This document shows, piece by piece, positions 37,800 through 47,088 of a DNA stretch of 64,000 bases (its first letter is position 1; each line of letters opens with the position of its first letter). The notes below the pieces were generated by a model. It made no database searches. It was not told where the DNA came from and worked only from the letters and a program-made list of their open reading frames with translations. A program made the position numbers and the translations under genes. Source of the DNA: JAYUJH01 sp043765375. Its GTDB lineage: Bacteria; Pseudomonadota; Alphaproteobacteria; Rickettsiales; UBA998. Location of the stretch: NCBI GenBank assembly GCA_043765375.1, contig JAYUJH010000031.1, positions 14,667 through 78,666 on the forward strand, given 5' to 3'.

Positions 37800-40403
37800 A
37801 TGTTAGATTTTTTGATAGTTTGGGCGGCTAAAGATTTGCCACAAATATGGGATAATCCATTTGTGCAGAAGCTCAAAAATGTGCGCTCTGTGAAAACTGA
37901 TATGGAAGTTTTTTGGCAACCACCTCTCGCTGAAAACACTTATATTTGGCTGTTTGGCACTGAAGTTGCGCCGTATAAATTGGAAAATCAATTTGCGCAA
38001 GATATTAACGGGCTTAGTTTTTTTAATGGCTGGGTGATGCCCGCACTCGGACGCTCGCCAATTCGCCGTGTGAATGAACTAAAAGGTGAAATTGGCAAAA
38101 CCGCAAAATTATATGGCGAATATTCATATGTTAGCATTGATAATCGTGGTGACGGGTTGATAAGGCGCAATGACTTCGCCACCTCACAAATATATTATCA
38201 TGTCACAGATGAATTGGTGGTTATCAGCAGCAAAGCGGGGCTGGTTTCTAGCATGTTGCGCTATGATTTTAAGGCGGAAATTAATGTTGATTTTGCTCGC
38301 TGGGCTTGTTCAGCAGGAATTGGCTTGAATGATGAATCATTATATAATGATGTGAAATTATTGCCACAAGGTGCAAAGGTGAGTTTTGTGCAAGGCAAGC
38401 CAGAGATTAAGTTTGCGAATAAGTGTCATTTGCAAAATGATGATTTGCTGGAGCTTTACGCTAATAATCCTAAACGATATTGGGACGAATGTTTTGCAAA
38501 ATTGCTTGGATTAATGAATGTGGTTGATGCAACTGATGCACCGCTTGATTTGAGTTTGAATGGTAGCAAAGATGTGCGTTTGATTTTGGGATTGCTAAAC
38601 AAAGCTGGTTATGCGGGGCGGATTAACAGTTTATGCGCTAATGGTGCGGATTATAGCCCCGATGTGCGTATTGCTAAAATGCTCGCCGAACATTATAAAA
38701 TGAAACTTGAGGTTAAGTTCAACCCCAACGCAAAACAGGCGCAAACTGAGCCATTAATTGAGCGTTTGGCAATTCATATGAAAATCTCGGAGGGTGAGCT
38801 TTCACCGATGGATATGTTCTGGCGTGACGAGGTGAAAAACACCCTATCACTGCCGTTGCAAGAGGTTGGTTTGCGCAATATTTCAGGCAAGACCATGTTC
38901 AAAAACGCTGATGAACTGCGCAAATGGTTTGGTTTGCATTTTGCATTTGGGGATAATTTGGGGATATTTCGTGAAGATGCTCGCACCAAAAATATAGCTG
39001 AGATTGACGCTTATATTGATGCGCAAATTGCGGATAATGTTGGGCTAAATCAGATTCCAACCAAGCATCGTTTGCAAAAACGTATGGCACATTGGAATGC
39101 TAGGCTGTGGGGGGCTAATAATTCCATTGGTTTTGCACCAAATATTTTCAGCAATGAAGAAATTGTCGCATATTCGTATAATGCGGGGGCAAAATCACGT
39201 TCAATGGAGGAGTTTTACTTTGAAATGATGATGCGCTGTGATGATAAATTAATTGAGATTCCGTTCACCGCCTCTGGTTGGGATAATGAATTGCTAGCTT
39301 TGAAAGGGGTGAAACATGAAATGCCCGCTCCCCTAACATGGGAGGAAGGTGGTGCGCCCGCCAATATGAAACCAACACAATTAGCGATTTATAACCATTT
39401 TGAAACCATCAAAAGCGTTATAATTGAGAATGCTAATACAACTAATAGTGGCAATGCAATTAATGAATTGATAGATATTAATGCGTTAAAGGCGTTGAAT
39501 GTTAGTGATGTGAAAAATGGTCATTTGCCTGCGATTTGGCAATTAATGCAGATTTCATGCTATGACAGAACCGCAGATATTGGTAATATTTCAACCATAA
39601 CTGATAATAATAAGTTAGTAAAAATCAACAAATTCGCCGATGAGAGTTCAAAGAAAATGAATGCAAATGCTGATGGAATTAAAAATATATCCATTTTGGG
39701 TTCATGCGTTAGCCGTGATATATTTGATTTAGCCCCGCTTGATAATGTGCGCATTGCTAAATATGTTGCTCGTTCTTCATTAGTGAGTATGTTTTCACCG
39801 CAATTAATCAAGCCAACCAAAGAGATGTTGGAATCCACCAAATGGCGGGATAGAATGCAAGTTTTGGATTTGAATAAAACTGGAATTGAATATTTATTCT
39901 CTGAAGGTTGCGATTTCATGGTGATTGATTTGATTGACGAACGTTTGGGAATCATCACCGATGGCGTTGCGGCAACAAGCATTGCACCATTTGTGAATGA
40001 TGAGGATTTTATGCTGGCTTATGGTGCTAATTTCAAAAAATCAATGCCATTTCATAAGGGTTATTTTGAATTGTGGCAGGTGGGGTTATTGAAGTTTGCG
40101 GCGTTAATCAAGCAAAAAGACATGGAAGAAAAAGTTATTTTGAACAAGATATTTTTGGAATCACGTGCCAATGATGGCAATGTGGTTGCGGGTATCTCTA
40201 TTGATTTTGTGGAAAAAATGAACGTTGTGTTGGGCAAAATGTATGATGAGTTTATAAAATTATTGCCAAATTGCCAATTAATTGAATATGGCGAAGGCGA
40301 ATTATTCGTTGATGCGGAACATCGCTGGGGGGCTGCTCCATTCCATTATGATTTGCCGACTTATCAACATGCGTCAAAAATTATAGCGAAGATGATAGAT
40401 TAA
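37800..40403 (+). CDS. Divergent asparagine-synthase-like protein fused to DUF6270
   Basis: The 867-aa protein has three parts. Residues ~1-195 resemble a degenerate class II amidotransferase domain (KLYGEYSYVSIDN, GLIRRNDFATSQIYYH) but lack the N-terminal catalytic Cys. Residues ~225-520 resemble the AsnB ATP-pyrophosphatase domain; the PP-loop SGGxDS is replaced by LSLNGSKDVRLILGLL. Residues ~620-867 are a DUF6270 domain: NISILGSCVSRDIFDLAP, YVARSSLVSMFSP, and DFMVIDLIDERLGI. DUF6270 has an SGNH-like GSC motif and is found near glycan genes. Probable role: modification of a surface glycan beside the two glycosyltransferases. Function inferred, not shown. Confidence 0.7.
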   Translation: MLDFLIVWAAKDLPQIWDNPFVQKLKNVRSVKTDMEVFWQPPLAENTYIWLFGTEVAPYKLENQFAQDINGLSFFNGWVMPALGRSPIRRVNELKGEIGKTAKLYGEYSYVSIDNRGDGLIRRNDFATSQIYYHVTDELVVISSKAGLVSSMLRYDFKAEINVDFARWACSAGIGLNDESLYNDVKLLPQGAKVSFVQGKPEIKFANKCHLQNDDLLELYANNPKRYWDECFAKLLGLMNVVDATDAPLDLSLNGSKDVRLILGLLNKAGYAGRINSLCANGADYSPDVRIAKMLAEHYKMKLEVKFNPNAKQAQTEPLIERLAIHMKISEGELSPMDMFWRDEVKNTLSLPLQEVGLRNISGKTMFKNADELRKWFGLHFAFGDNLGIFREDARTKNIAEIDAYIDAQIADNVGLNQIPTKHRLQKRMAHWNARLWGANNSIGFAPNIFSNEEIVAYSYNAGAKSRSMEEFYFEMMMRCDDKLIEIPFTASGWDNELLALKGVKHEMPAPLTWEEGGAPANMKPTQLAIYNHFETIKSVIIENANTTNSGNAINELIDINALKALNVSDVKNGHLPAIWQLMQISCYDRTADIGNISTITDNNKLVKINKFADESSKKMNANADGIKNISILGSCVSRDIFDLAPLDNVRIAKYVARSSLVSMFSPQLIKPTKEMLESTKWRDRMQVLDLNKTGIEYLFSEGCDFMVIDLIDERLGIITDGVAATSIAPFVNDEDFMLAYGANFKKSMPFHKGYFELWQVGLLKFAALIKQKDMEEKVILNKIFLESRANDGNVVAGISIDFVEKMNVVLGKMYDEFIKLLPNCQLIEYGEGELFVDAEHRWGAAPFHYDLPTYQHASKIIAKMID

Positions 40404-40447
40404 TTTGGAACATTAAGATTAGGTTACAAGAAAATTAGGTTATAAAA

Positions 40448-41401
40448 ATGGCGGTTTATAGTTTTTTGAGTGATGCAGATGTTGCAAATATCGCACAAAT
40501 ATATGGATTTGCTGAAATTACGCAAGCAAAGCCAATAGCTGAAGGAGTTGAAAACAGTAATTATTTGCTAACATTTAGTGATGGTAGCAATGCAATATTC
40601 ACCATATTTGAGGCTCGGGTGGCGGTTGCGGAATTGCCATATTTCCTCAAATTAAAGCAATATTTGCATGAAAACGGCTATGTTTGCCCTTTGCCGATTT
40701 ATACTAAAGATGGTGATTTGAGTTTTGAGTTGCATGGCAAGCAAGCTGCTATGGTTAGTTTTTTGGCGGGTAAAAGCGTGCTTCAACCTGATGCAAATCA
40801 TGTTTTTCAAGCGGGCGAGTGGCTAGCAAAATTGCATAAAGCAGGAGAGGGTTTTGCGATGCACCGAGCTAATTCTGAAGGGTTTGTGGTATGGCAGGAA
40901 TTGCGCCAAAAAATCGCTGAGCGTGCTTGCACATTTGAGCATTTGAGCTGGCTTGAGCTGATTGATAATGAGTTGCAATATCAAGCAAATCATCAATCGC
41001 ATCACCTGCCAAGTGGAATAATTCACGCTGATTTTTTCCCTAATAACGTGTTTTTTGATGATAATTCACAATTATGCGGGGTGATAGATTTTTATTTCGC
41101 TTGCAATGATGCCTATGCCTATGATTTGGCGATTGTTGCCAATGCTTGGTGTTGCAATCAGGCGGGCGATTTGCAACAATCTCAATATGCAGCGTTGCTT
41201 GCGGGCTATAATCAGGTGCGGTTGGTGACGCAAATTGAGGTTGCTGCTATGCCACATTTGTTGCGGGCGGCGGCGTTGCGCTTTTTGCTAACTCGCTTGC
41301 ATGATGTTTTATATCCCAGTGAGAATGCGATTTTAGTGCCACATAACCCCGAGGAATATGTCAATAAATTATTGCACTTCAGAGGATTAGAGAAACGATA
41401 A
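40448..41401 (+). CDS. thrB: Homoserine kinase ThrB (APH-like type)
   Basis: A 317-aa kinase of the aminoglycoside-phosphotransferase fold used as ThrB in Alphaproteobacteria. Motifs: AEGVENSNYLLTFSDG near residue 30; IIHADFFPNNVFFDD (catalytic loop, HxDxxxxN) near 195; and GVIDFYFACNDAYAYDLAI (metal-binding DFY). It phosphorylates homoserine for ThrC. The stretch before it holds an ATTAGGTTA repeat. Alone rather than in a thr operon. Confidence 0.92.
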   Translation: MAVYSFLSDADVANIAQIYGFAEITQAKPIAEGVENSNYLLTFSDGSNAIFTIFEARVAVAELPYFLKLKQYLHENGYVCPLPIYTKDGDLSFELHGKQAAMVSFLAGKSVLQPDANHVFQAGEWLAKLHKAGEGFAMHRANSEGFVVWQELRQKIAERACTFEHLSWLELIDNELQYQANHQSHHLPSGIIHADFFPNNVFFDDNSQLCGVIDFYFACNDAYAYDLAIVANAWCCNQAGDLQQSQYAALLAGYNQVRLVTQIEVAAMPHLLRAAALRFLLTRLHDVLYPSENAILVPHNPEEYVNKLLHFRGLEKR

Positions 41402-41426
41402 AATAAACTCAAGTGAAATTATTTAT

Positions 41427-41450
41427 GGATACCAGCCTGCGCTGGTATGA
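41427..41450. repeat. CCAGC-type dispersed palindrome
   Basis: ATACCAGC-CTGC-GCTGGTAT is a perfect 8-bp inverted repeat with a 4-nt loop. Related copies are at 42134, 45417 and 50188. Confidence 0.75.
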
Positions 41451-41516
41451 TGATAAAAACCAATGCAAGTTATTGATTTATAAATATTATTTAACTTTTT
41501 GATAAAAAAGAGTTGC

Positions 41517-41535
41517 TATATATATATATATATAT
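41517..41535. repeat. (TA)n dinucleotide tract
   Basis: An uninterrupted TATATA run of about 19 bp upstream of the 41674 gene, followed at once by a TTGACA box (41540-41545). The tract lies outside the box-to-start region but could vary in length. Confidence 0.6.
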
Positions 41536-41673
41536 TAATTTGACATTAAGAAGTTGAGTTGTTTTTTAGTTTTATTTGGGATTTATTTCAAATATTAGCT
41601 GAAAATCAACTTCTAGAGTGCATCGTTCGGTTCACTAACCTTATCGTCCCATTATTTAATGGGATTTTGCAAA

Positions 41674-42015
41674 ATGAAAAACGGTTTATTCTCACTAATT
41701 GCAGCAGCAGCCCTTGTTGCTCCAATCGGTTTCGCAGGTAACGCTGAAGCTCAAGTAAAACCAGCAAGACCCAAGGTAGGAGTAATCTACGAAGGCAAGG
41801 CTACTTCCGTAGTTGGTGTTGGGAGTGAAAAGTCAGAACTATGTAATGCTGACTTTGAAGCTAAATACGGAGGCAAACTCAAAATCCAATTTGATCGTCC
41901 TTGGACATTAGTTGGATTGCCATGTTCGTATTTTTCTGGAAAGAAAGCTGATATCACTCTTAAGCAAGATTTAGGAGGTCGCTGGTTCGTTAGTTACGAC
42001 CAAAGATCACTCTAA
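41674..42015 (+). CDS. Small secreted/periplasmic protein, unknown
   Basis: The start MKNGLFSLIAAAALVAPIGFAGNAEA gives a clean Sec signal (cleavage after AEA about residue 24). The mature part is ~90 residues, basic, with two cysteines (SELCNADFE and GLPCSYF) that could form a disulfide and a beta-rich pattern. No family recognised. It is monocistronic and ends in a terminator. An in-frame ATG at 41659 would lengthen the n-region only. Confidence 0.7.
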   Translation: MKNGLFSLIAAAALVAPIGFAGNAEAQVKPARPKVGVIYEGKATSVVGVGSEKSELCNADFEAKYGGKLKIQFDRPWTLVGLPCSYFSGKKADITLKQDLGGRWFVSYDQRSL

Positions 42016-42045
42016 ATCTAAGCTCAATAACCAGTAACAAAGTAT

Positions 42046-42088
42046 CAGTTTAATTTGTTGAAAAACAATTAAGCTGGTGCTTTTTTTT
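42046..42088 (+). terminator. Rho-independent terminator after the secreted protein gene
   Basis: Imperfect hairpin CAGTTTAATTTGTT / AACAATTAAGCTG with a GAAA-type loop, then GTGC and eight T. Confidence 0.7.
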
Positions 42089-42133
42089 GCGCAAAAAAAC
42101 TGTAATGAAATCTTTGATTGCCTGATTATATAG

Positions 42134-42153
42134 ATACCAGCCTTCGCTGGTAT
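42134..42153. repeat. CCAGC-type dispersed palindrome
   Basis: ATACCAGC-CTTC-GCTGGTAT, same core as the copy at 41429-41448 but a different loop. Confidence 0.75.
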
Positions 42154-42225
42154 GACGGTGCATAATTTGAGATTATTTCAGTTTTTGCTACAAAAAAATA
42201 ATTATATGATATATAAGTTGTGCAA

Positions 42226-44493
42226 ATGAATGATAATATTTTGAATAATAACCCTTTGAACAATAACCCGCCACAACTGCCAGAAATTATTGATGTTGCG
42301 TTCAAAGATGCGCTTTCTGATAGATATTTTGCTTATGCGATGTCAACCATCACCGCCCGTTCGCTCCCTGATGTGCGTGATGGGTTGAAGCCAGTGCATC
42401 GTCGGTTGCTTTATGCGATGCTGAAACTTAAATTATCGCCCGATACAGGGTTCAAAAAATGCGCCCGTGTGGTGGGTGATGTGATTGGTAAATATCACCC
42501 GCATGGAGATTCCTCGGTTTATGAAGCATTGGTGCGGCTGGCACAATCATTCGCAGTGCGCTATCCGTTGGTGGAAGGGCAGGGCAATTTCGGTTCAGTT
42601 GATGGTGATAATGCGGCTGCAATGAGATATACTGAAGCACGCTTAACGCCGTTTGCTATGGCTTTGTTGGAGGATATTGACAAAGATACGGTTGATTTTC
42701 GTGATACTTATGACGGCGAAGAAACCGAGCCAGTGATTTTGCCTGCCGCTGTGCCAAACTTGCTTGCCAATGGCGCAGAAGGGATTGCTGTTGGTATGGC
42801 AACCAGCATTCCACCTCATAATGTGGAGGAATTATTGGACGCATTATTGCATTTACTAAAGCACCCTGATGCTGATGAAGATGAATTATGCAATTTCATT
42901 GTTGCGCCAGACTTTCCAACAGGTGGGGTGGTGATGGAAACTAGGGAGAGCATCATTGCGGCTTATAAAACGGGGCGGGGGAGCTTTCGCTTGCGTGCGT
43001 CATATGAAGTGGAGGATTTGGGGCGAGGTGGTTATCAGATAATCATCACCGAGATACCATATCAAGTGCAAAAAGGGCGGTTGATTGAGAAAATTGCTGA
43101 ATTATTCAAAAATAAAAAACTGCCAATGCTTGGTGATATTCGTGATGAATCTGCTGAGGATATCCGCATTGTGTTTGAGCCAAAAACGAGGACGATTGAT
43201 GCAACATTATTGATGGAATCCCTTTATAAAACTACTGACTTGGAAGTGCGGTGCAACTTAAACCTGAATGTGCTAACCGCAATTGGTGTGCCAAAAGTTC
43301 TGTCATTGCGGGAATGTTTGGGTGAATATATCGCACATCGTTACGCTATTTTGCAACGAAAAGCTAATTATCGTTTGGGAAATATTGACAAACGTTTAGA
43401 GATTCTCGCAGGGTTTTTGGTGGCTTATCTTAATTTGGACGAGGTGATTGCAATTATACGTTATGAAGATGAGCCAAAGCAAGTTATGATTGCCAAGTTT
43501 GGCATTTCTGATATGCAAGCGGAGGCGATTTTGAATATGCGCTTGCGGTCATTGCGGCGGCTGGAGGAGATGGAAATTAAGCGTGAACTTGCCGAGCTGG
43601 AAGCAGAAAAGCAAGAATTGCTGGATATTTTATCCAATCCAAACAAAGCAAAAATCATGATTGAAGAGCAGTTTATCGCTGCAAAAAAACAATTTGGCAA
43701 GCACACGGCTCTTGGAGCAAGGCGCACCAAGGTGATGAATATAGCGTATGTTGCGCCTGAAATAACTGCGGAAGCATTTATTGAGAAAGAGCCAATAACC
43801 ATAATTATAACGCAAAAACAATGGGTTAAGGCAGTTAAGGGGCATCATAAAGAATTGCCTGATACACGCCTCAAAGATGGCGATGCAGTGGCAATGTTGT
43901 TGGAGGCGAAAACTACCGATAATATTATCATGGTGAGTGATTCGGGGCGTTGTTATAGCGTGCTTGGTGATAACTTCCCACGGGGTAACTCAGCGGGTGA
44001 GCCGTTGCGCTTGCTGATTGATATGGCGGCTGATGAGCGTATTATCAACGCATTTGTTTATGATTCTGTTACGCCTCAAAAAATGCTGTTTGCAGCGAAT
44101 AATGGCAAAGGTTGCATTGTGGATTCCACGCAGATGATAAGCAGCACCAAGGCTGGAAAAATGATATTCACCGTCAATGAAGGGGTGGTTGCGCATTCCT
44201 GCCAGCGTGTTATGGGTGATATGGTGGCGATAATTGGTGATAATCGTAAGTTATTGATTTTTTCAACCAACCAAATCCCTGAAATTGTCAAGGGTCAGGG
44301 GGTTATTTTGCAACGATATAAAGGCGCACAAATATCAGATATTTGCACTTTTAACCTAGCAGATGGTTTGAAATGGAGCTTAGGCAATCGCACACGCCAC
44401 GAATCCGACCTCACCACATGGATAAGCAATCGTGGTGGAATTGGTAAGTTCCCACCAGTTGGCTTCCCCCGCAACAACAAGTTTAGTGGTTGA
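42226..44493 (+). CDS. parC: DNA topoisomerase IV subunit A
   Basis: A type IIA topoisomerase A subunit of about 755 aa that decatenates chromosomes. TITARSLPDVRDGLKPVHRRLLYAM, KYHPHGDSSVYEALVRLAQ and the catalytic tyrosine in AAMRYTEARLTPFA (about residue 132) are clear. The overall length and the short, divergent C-terminal beta-propeller favour ParC over GyrA. ATG at 42226 is preferred to a GTG two codons earlier. The N terminus holds two 15-bp repeats (42241-42270) encoding LNNNP twice. parE is not adjacent. Confidence 0.93.
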   Translation: MNDNILNNNPLNNNPPQLPEIIDVAFKDALSDRYFAYAMSTITARSLPDVRDGLKPVHRRLLYAMLKLKLSPDTGFKKCARVVGDVIGKYHPHGDSSVYEALVRLAQSFAVRYPLVEGQGNFGSVDGDNAAAMRYTEARLTPFAMALLEDIDKDTVDFRDTYDGEETEPVILPAAVPNLLANGAEGIAVGMATSIPPHNVEELLDALLHLLKHPDADEDELCNFIVAPDFPTGGVVMETRESIIAAYKTGRGSFRLRASYEVEDLGRGGYQIIITEIPYQVQKGRLIEKIAELFKNKKLPMLGDIRDESAEDIRIVFEPKTRTIDATLLMESLYKTTDLEVRCNLNLNVLTAIGVPKVLSLRECLGEYIAHRYAILQRKANYRLGNIDKRLEILAGFLVAYLNLDEVIAIIRYEDEPKQVMIAKFGISDMQAEAILNMRLRSLRRLEEMEIKRELAELEAEKQELLDILSNPNKAKIMIEEQFIAAKKQFGKHTALGARRTKVMNIAYVAPEITAEAFIEKEPITIIITQKQWVKAVKGHHKELPDTRLKDGDAVAMLLEAKTTDNIIMVSDSGRCYSVLGDNFPRGNSAGEPLRLLIDMAADERIINAFVYDSVTPQKMLFAANNGKGCIVDSTQMISSTKAGKMIFTVNEGVVAHSCQRVMGDMVAIIGDNRKLLIFSTNQIPEIVKGQGVILQRYKGAQISDICTFNLADGLKWSLGNRTRHESDLTTWISNRGGIGKFPPVGFPRNNKFSG

Positions 44494-44580
44494 TGGTTTG
44501 AAAAATACATAATGGTTCATTAATTTGTAATAATGTTGGGTTATTATGATATGATATTAATAAATCAAACGGAGCATTAC

Positions 44581-45171
44581 ATGTCAGAAGAGAAAAAAAC
44601 ATTATATTTAACTTATACTACTTCTTCAGATGCCCCTGAAAAAGTTAAAATTAAATGTAATGCGGAGATGCTTGGAGGTGCCGCTGAGATGATGAGGAAA
44701 ATTCTAACCGAGCAAAATATACCTTTTGAAGAAACTCTTGATGGTGGTCGTTCTAGTAGACCTGAGTTTATTGTTGCAAATGATTCAAAAACATTGCAAA
44801 AATTTGTTGCAGCTTATGCTAAAGAAAATGATGGACGAGATGTTGAATTGAGAGATGAATATCAATTTTGGGATAAACCAGCTTTAGCAACAACCAAGCC
44901 AACACTTGAGCAGTCTATTGTGAAGGCTGCTGGAACCGATAAAAAATTAGATGCAGCAGAATTGCAAAGTTTAATTGATAGCAATACTCAAAGAGAGATA
45001 AAGATGGCAGGACAGATATTGGCAATTAATGGTGCAGCAACTAAAGACAGTTTGATGATTGGTGATAAAATAATTGATTTATCATCAATCAGTATTACAT
45101 TAGATGATAAAACCATTCCTCAAGATATTCCTAAAATATTCAAACCAAGTGAAAAAGGCGTAAGTAGATAG
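44581..45171 (+). CDS. Unknown cytoplasmic protein
   Basis: A 196-aa ORF with a GGAG ribosome site 7 bp before ATG 44581; an upstream in-frame ATG has none. Acidic/basic mixed composition, no signal or membrane helix. The front half looks like an alpha/beta domain (KTLYLTYTTSSDAPEKVKI). The rest contains helices (TLEQSIVKAAGTDKKLDAAELQSLI) and ends in short strands. No family recognised. Lies between parC and tRNA-Asp. Confidence 0.6.
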   Translation: MSEEKKTLYLTYTTSSDAPEKVKIKCNAEMLGGAAEMMRKILTEQNIPFEETLDGGRSSRPEFIVANDSKTLQKFVAAYAKENDGRDVELRDEYQFWDKPALATTKPTLEQSIVKAAGTDKKLDAAELQSLIDSNTQREIKMAGQILAINGAATKDSLMIGDKIIDLSSISITLDDKTIPQDIPKIFKPSEKGVSR

Positions 45172-45191
45172 TGTTTTTTAAGATTTTTTGC

Positions 45192-45220
45192 TTGACATAA
45201 TCGCAAAAATGTTATTTATG
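45192..45220 (+). promoter_or_regulatory. Candidate sigma-70 promoter for tRNA-Asp
   Basis: A perfect TTGACA (45192-45197) with a 17-bp spacer to TTTATG (45215-45220), 11 bp before the tRNA. The -10 match is weak. Confidence 0.4.
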
Positions 45221-45230
45221 AGAGTTTCAA

Positions 45231-45307
45231 GGGGATGTAGCTCAGTTGGTTAGAGCGTCGGCCTGTCACGCCGAAGGTCGCGGGTTCGAGTCCCGTCATT
45301 CCCGCCA
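45231..45307 (+). tRNA. tRNA-Asp (anticodon GTC)
   Basis: A full 77-nt cloverleaf including an encoded CCA end. The acceptor GGGGATG pairs with CATTCCC (one G-T). The D arm is GCTC/GAGC, the anticodon loop CTGTCAC gives GTC, and the T arm is GCGGG-TTCGAGT-CCCGT. It begins 59 bp after the unknown 44581 gene. Confidence 0.97.
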
Positions 45308-45416
45308 CAATGTGACATAAAATATTCAATAAACTGTTTTTATATAATCGCAATTAACAAATCACACAGATAATAATAGTTACCGTTTATGGGTAATAAA
45401 AACATTCGCTTTTGTC

Positions 45417-45436
45417 ATTCCAGCGAACGCTGGAAT
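45417..45436. repeat. CCAGC-type dispersed palindrome
   Basis: ATTCCAGCG-AA-CGCTGGAAT inside GTCATTCCAGCG...TGGAATCC, the form widely dispersed in alphaproteobacterial intergenic DNA. Confidence 0.75.
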
Positions 45437-45539
45437 CCACTTATTTATGTTATTGTTGGATTTTTACATTTGATTACTAGGCTTTGCTACGAGGCTTTGC
45501 AATGATATATGAACTTACTGTATGATGGAAAAAAGTTGT

Positions 45540-45668
45540 TATAGTGCTTCCGAATAATTTTTGGACACTATTTGGCAAAAATTATTTGGACAAAAGCACT
45601 ATAAATCATATGTTTATAGTCATTTTATCCGAAAAAAAATTGAACAATTTTTATTCGGAATGACTATA
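45540..45668. repeat. Paired TATAG-type palindromes with CATATG spacer
   Basis: Palindrome A (45540-45603) starts TATAGTGCTTCCGAA and ends AAAAGCACTATA. The spacer AATCATATGTT is 11 bp. Palindrome B (45615-45668) starts TATAGTCATTTTATCC and ends GGAATGACTATA. The longer (bulged) arm of each palindrome faces the spacer, so B resembles the reverse complement of A. Confidence 0.85.
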
Positions 45669-45745
45669 TATATTCCAATATTCACATGAATGAAGCAGCA
45701 CAAAAAATCAATTTCATGAAAAACAAATCACAGAATATTTATTCT

Positions 45746-46912
45746 TCAGCTCGCAATATTTAGCATTTTCGGTTTGTTTCCAAATCTATAATCCATGTTG
45801 CGCAGCAAGCCAAAAATCAGTAAGCAACCCATATATCCGTAAAGCATTGTCACGGATATATCGCTATCATCTATCATATTCAGCATGAGAAAAAATCCAA
45901 TCACGCCAGCGACGGTTAGAGCTGATGTTGCGCATAATTTCTTCCATAATCCACGCCGTTGAAACTCGCCTGATGTGACGTTGCTAAATGCGATTAAACT
46001 GAGAAATATCACCATAATTGGCCATGCAATCCGCCAATTTAACTCCATCATATTTAAGCCATTTTTGGAATTACCATCAAGTTTTCCAAGCTGCACGGTT
46101 TGCCATAAATCATGAGTAGTTAATTCATTTTGGTTGAGCCTACGGGTTGCATTTCTTTTGGTATAATAACTTAAATCTAGATTATAGCTCGCAAAGTTCA
46201 ACCATGAAAGTTTGCCATCTTGCATTTCTTGCCTGATACCATTTTCCAACAAAAACTTGGGCCCTGACGATGTCTGCACTAATTCCGCTTGCTCCGCCAT
46301 CATGGTGATGGTGTTTTTTGGATTGCGACTATCATGCACAAGGATTCCTTGCAGCTTACCATTTTGATTAGCACCGCCTTGGTTATTACTAGATTGACCA
46401 TTACTCGTTTGGCTACGGCTCTGAATAAACACAGTTATTCCTTCAATTGGGTGATTAAAAACCTCCTCTTGCAACATCACGGAAGCATAATTTTCCTTTA
46501 GAAACTCTTTCATATCACGAAACTCACGGTTGGCAAGGGGCAGCAATTTAAGCGTTAAAAAATAAACTATTATGCACACAATCATCGCCGCAATGAGGGC
46601 AGGGCGGAGCAATTGCCAACGGCTGAAACCTGATGCTTGCATGACGATTAATTCGCTATCGGTGATTAATTTATAATAAGTGAAGATAACGGCAATCACC
46701 AGCGCAATTGGCAGGATATAGGCTAAAAGTGAGGGCAATAGAAGCATTGTGAGATATAAAAAATCCTGCACGGAAAGCCCACGATTAATAATGAAATCAA
46801 TAAAATGCACGGCTTGCATCAACCACACCACCCCACACAAGCAAAATGTGATGATGACGGTTGGCCAAAGCAACAATGAGAGAATATAATTGGTGGTATG
46901 ACGCAAAAACAT
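45746..46912 (-). CDS. lptF: LPS export permease LptF
   Basis: A 388-aa YjgP/YjgQ-family permease. The N-terminal helices (VVWLMQAVHFIDFIINRGLS, LTMLLLPSLLAYILPIALVIAVIFTYYKL) and the coupling segment DSELIVMQASGFSRWQLLRPAL mark LptF. A periplasmic jellyroll region (about 145-265) is followed by three more helices. With LptG and LptB it extracts LPS from the inner membrane. lptG, usually directly downstream, is absent here; the space holds hairpin repeats and a tRNA. Confidence 0.92.
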   Translation of the reverse strand: MFLRHTTNYILSLLLWPTVIITFCLCGVVWLMQAVHFIDFIINRGLSVQDFLYLTMLLLPSLLAYILPIALVIAVIFTYYKLITDSELIVMQASGFSRWQLLRPALIAAMIVCIIVYFLTLKLLPLANREFRDMKEFLKENYASVMLQEEVFNHPIEGITVFIQSRSQTSNGQSSNNQGGANQNGKLQGILVHDSRNPKNTITMMAEQAELVQTSSGPKFLLENGIRQEMQDGKLSWLNFASYNLDLSYYTKRNATRRLNQNELTTHDLWQTVQLGKLDGNSKNGLNMMELNWRIAWPIMVIFLSLIAFSNVTSGEFQRRGLWKKLCATSALTVAGVIGFFLMLNMIDDSDISVTMLYGYMGCLLIFGLLRNMDYRFGNKPKMLNIAS

Positions 46913-47088
46913 AAGAATATTTACTTAACTTGTTTTAATTGATTTTTATAAATTACTGCTAAAATGCAATTGAGAAACTTGTTTATATGGGAATGTTTGT
47001 TTTTTTTCCATTCTTTTTTGTTTGGATTGAATGAATATTCACATGTGAATATATTTTCCAAAACTTATATCTCTCAGGAGACTTTCAA

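Larger units (their letters stand above)
45308..45745. other. Repeat-rich gene-free stretch between tRNA-Asp and lptF
   Basis: Holds a CCAGC-type palindrome (45417-45436) and a paired TATAG hairpin element (45540-45668). No ORF seen. Confidence 0.7.

Noticed and set aside
41517..41535. TA tract as a phase-variation switch
   Set aside because: It lies upstream of the candidate -35 box rather than between promoter boxes or in a coding region, so there is no clear switching mechanism.
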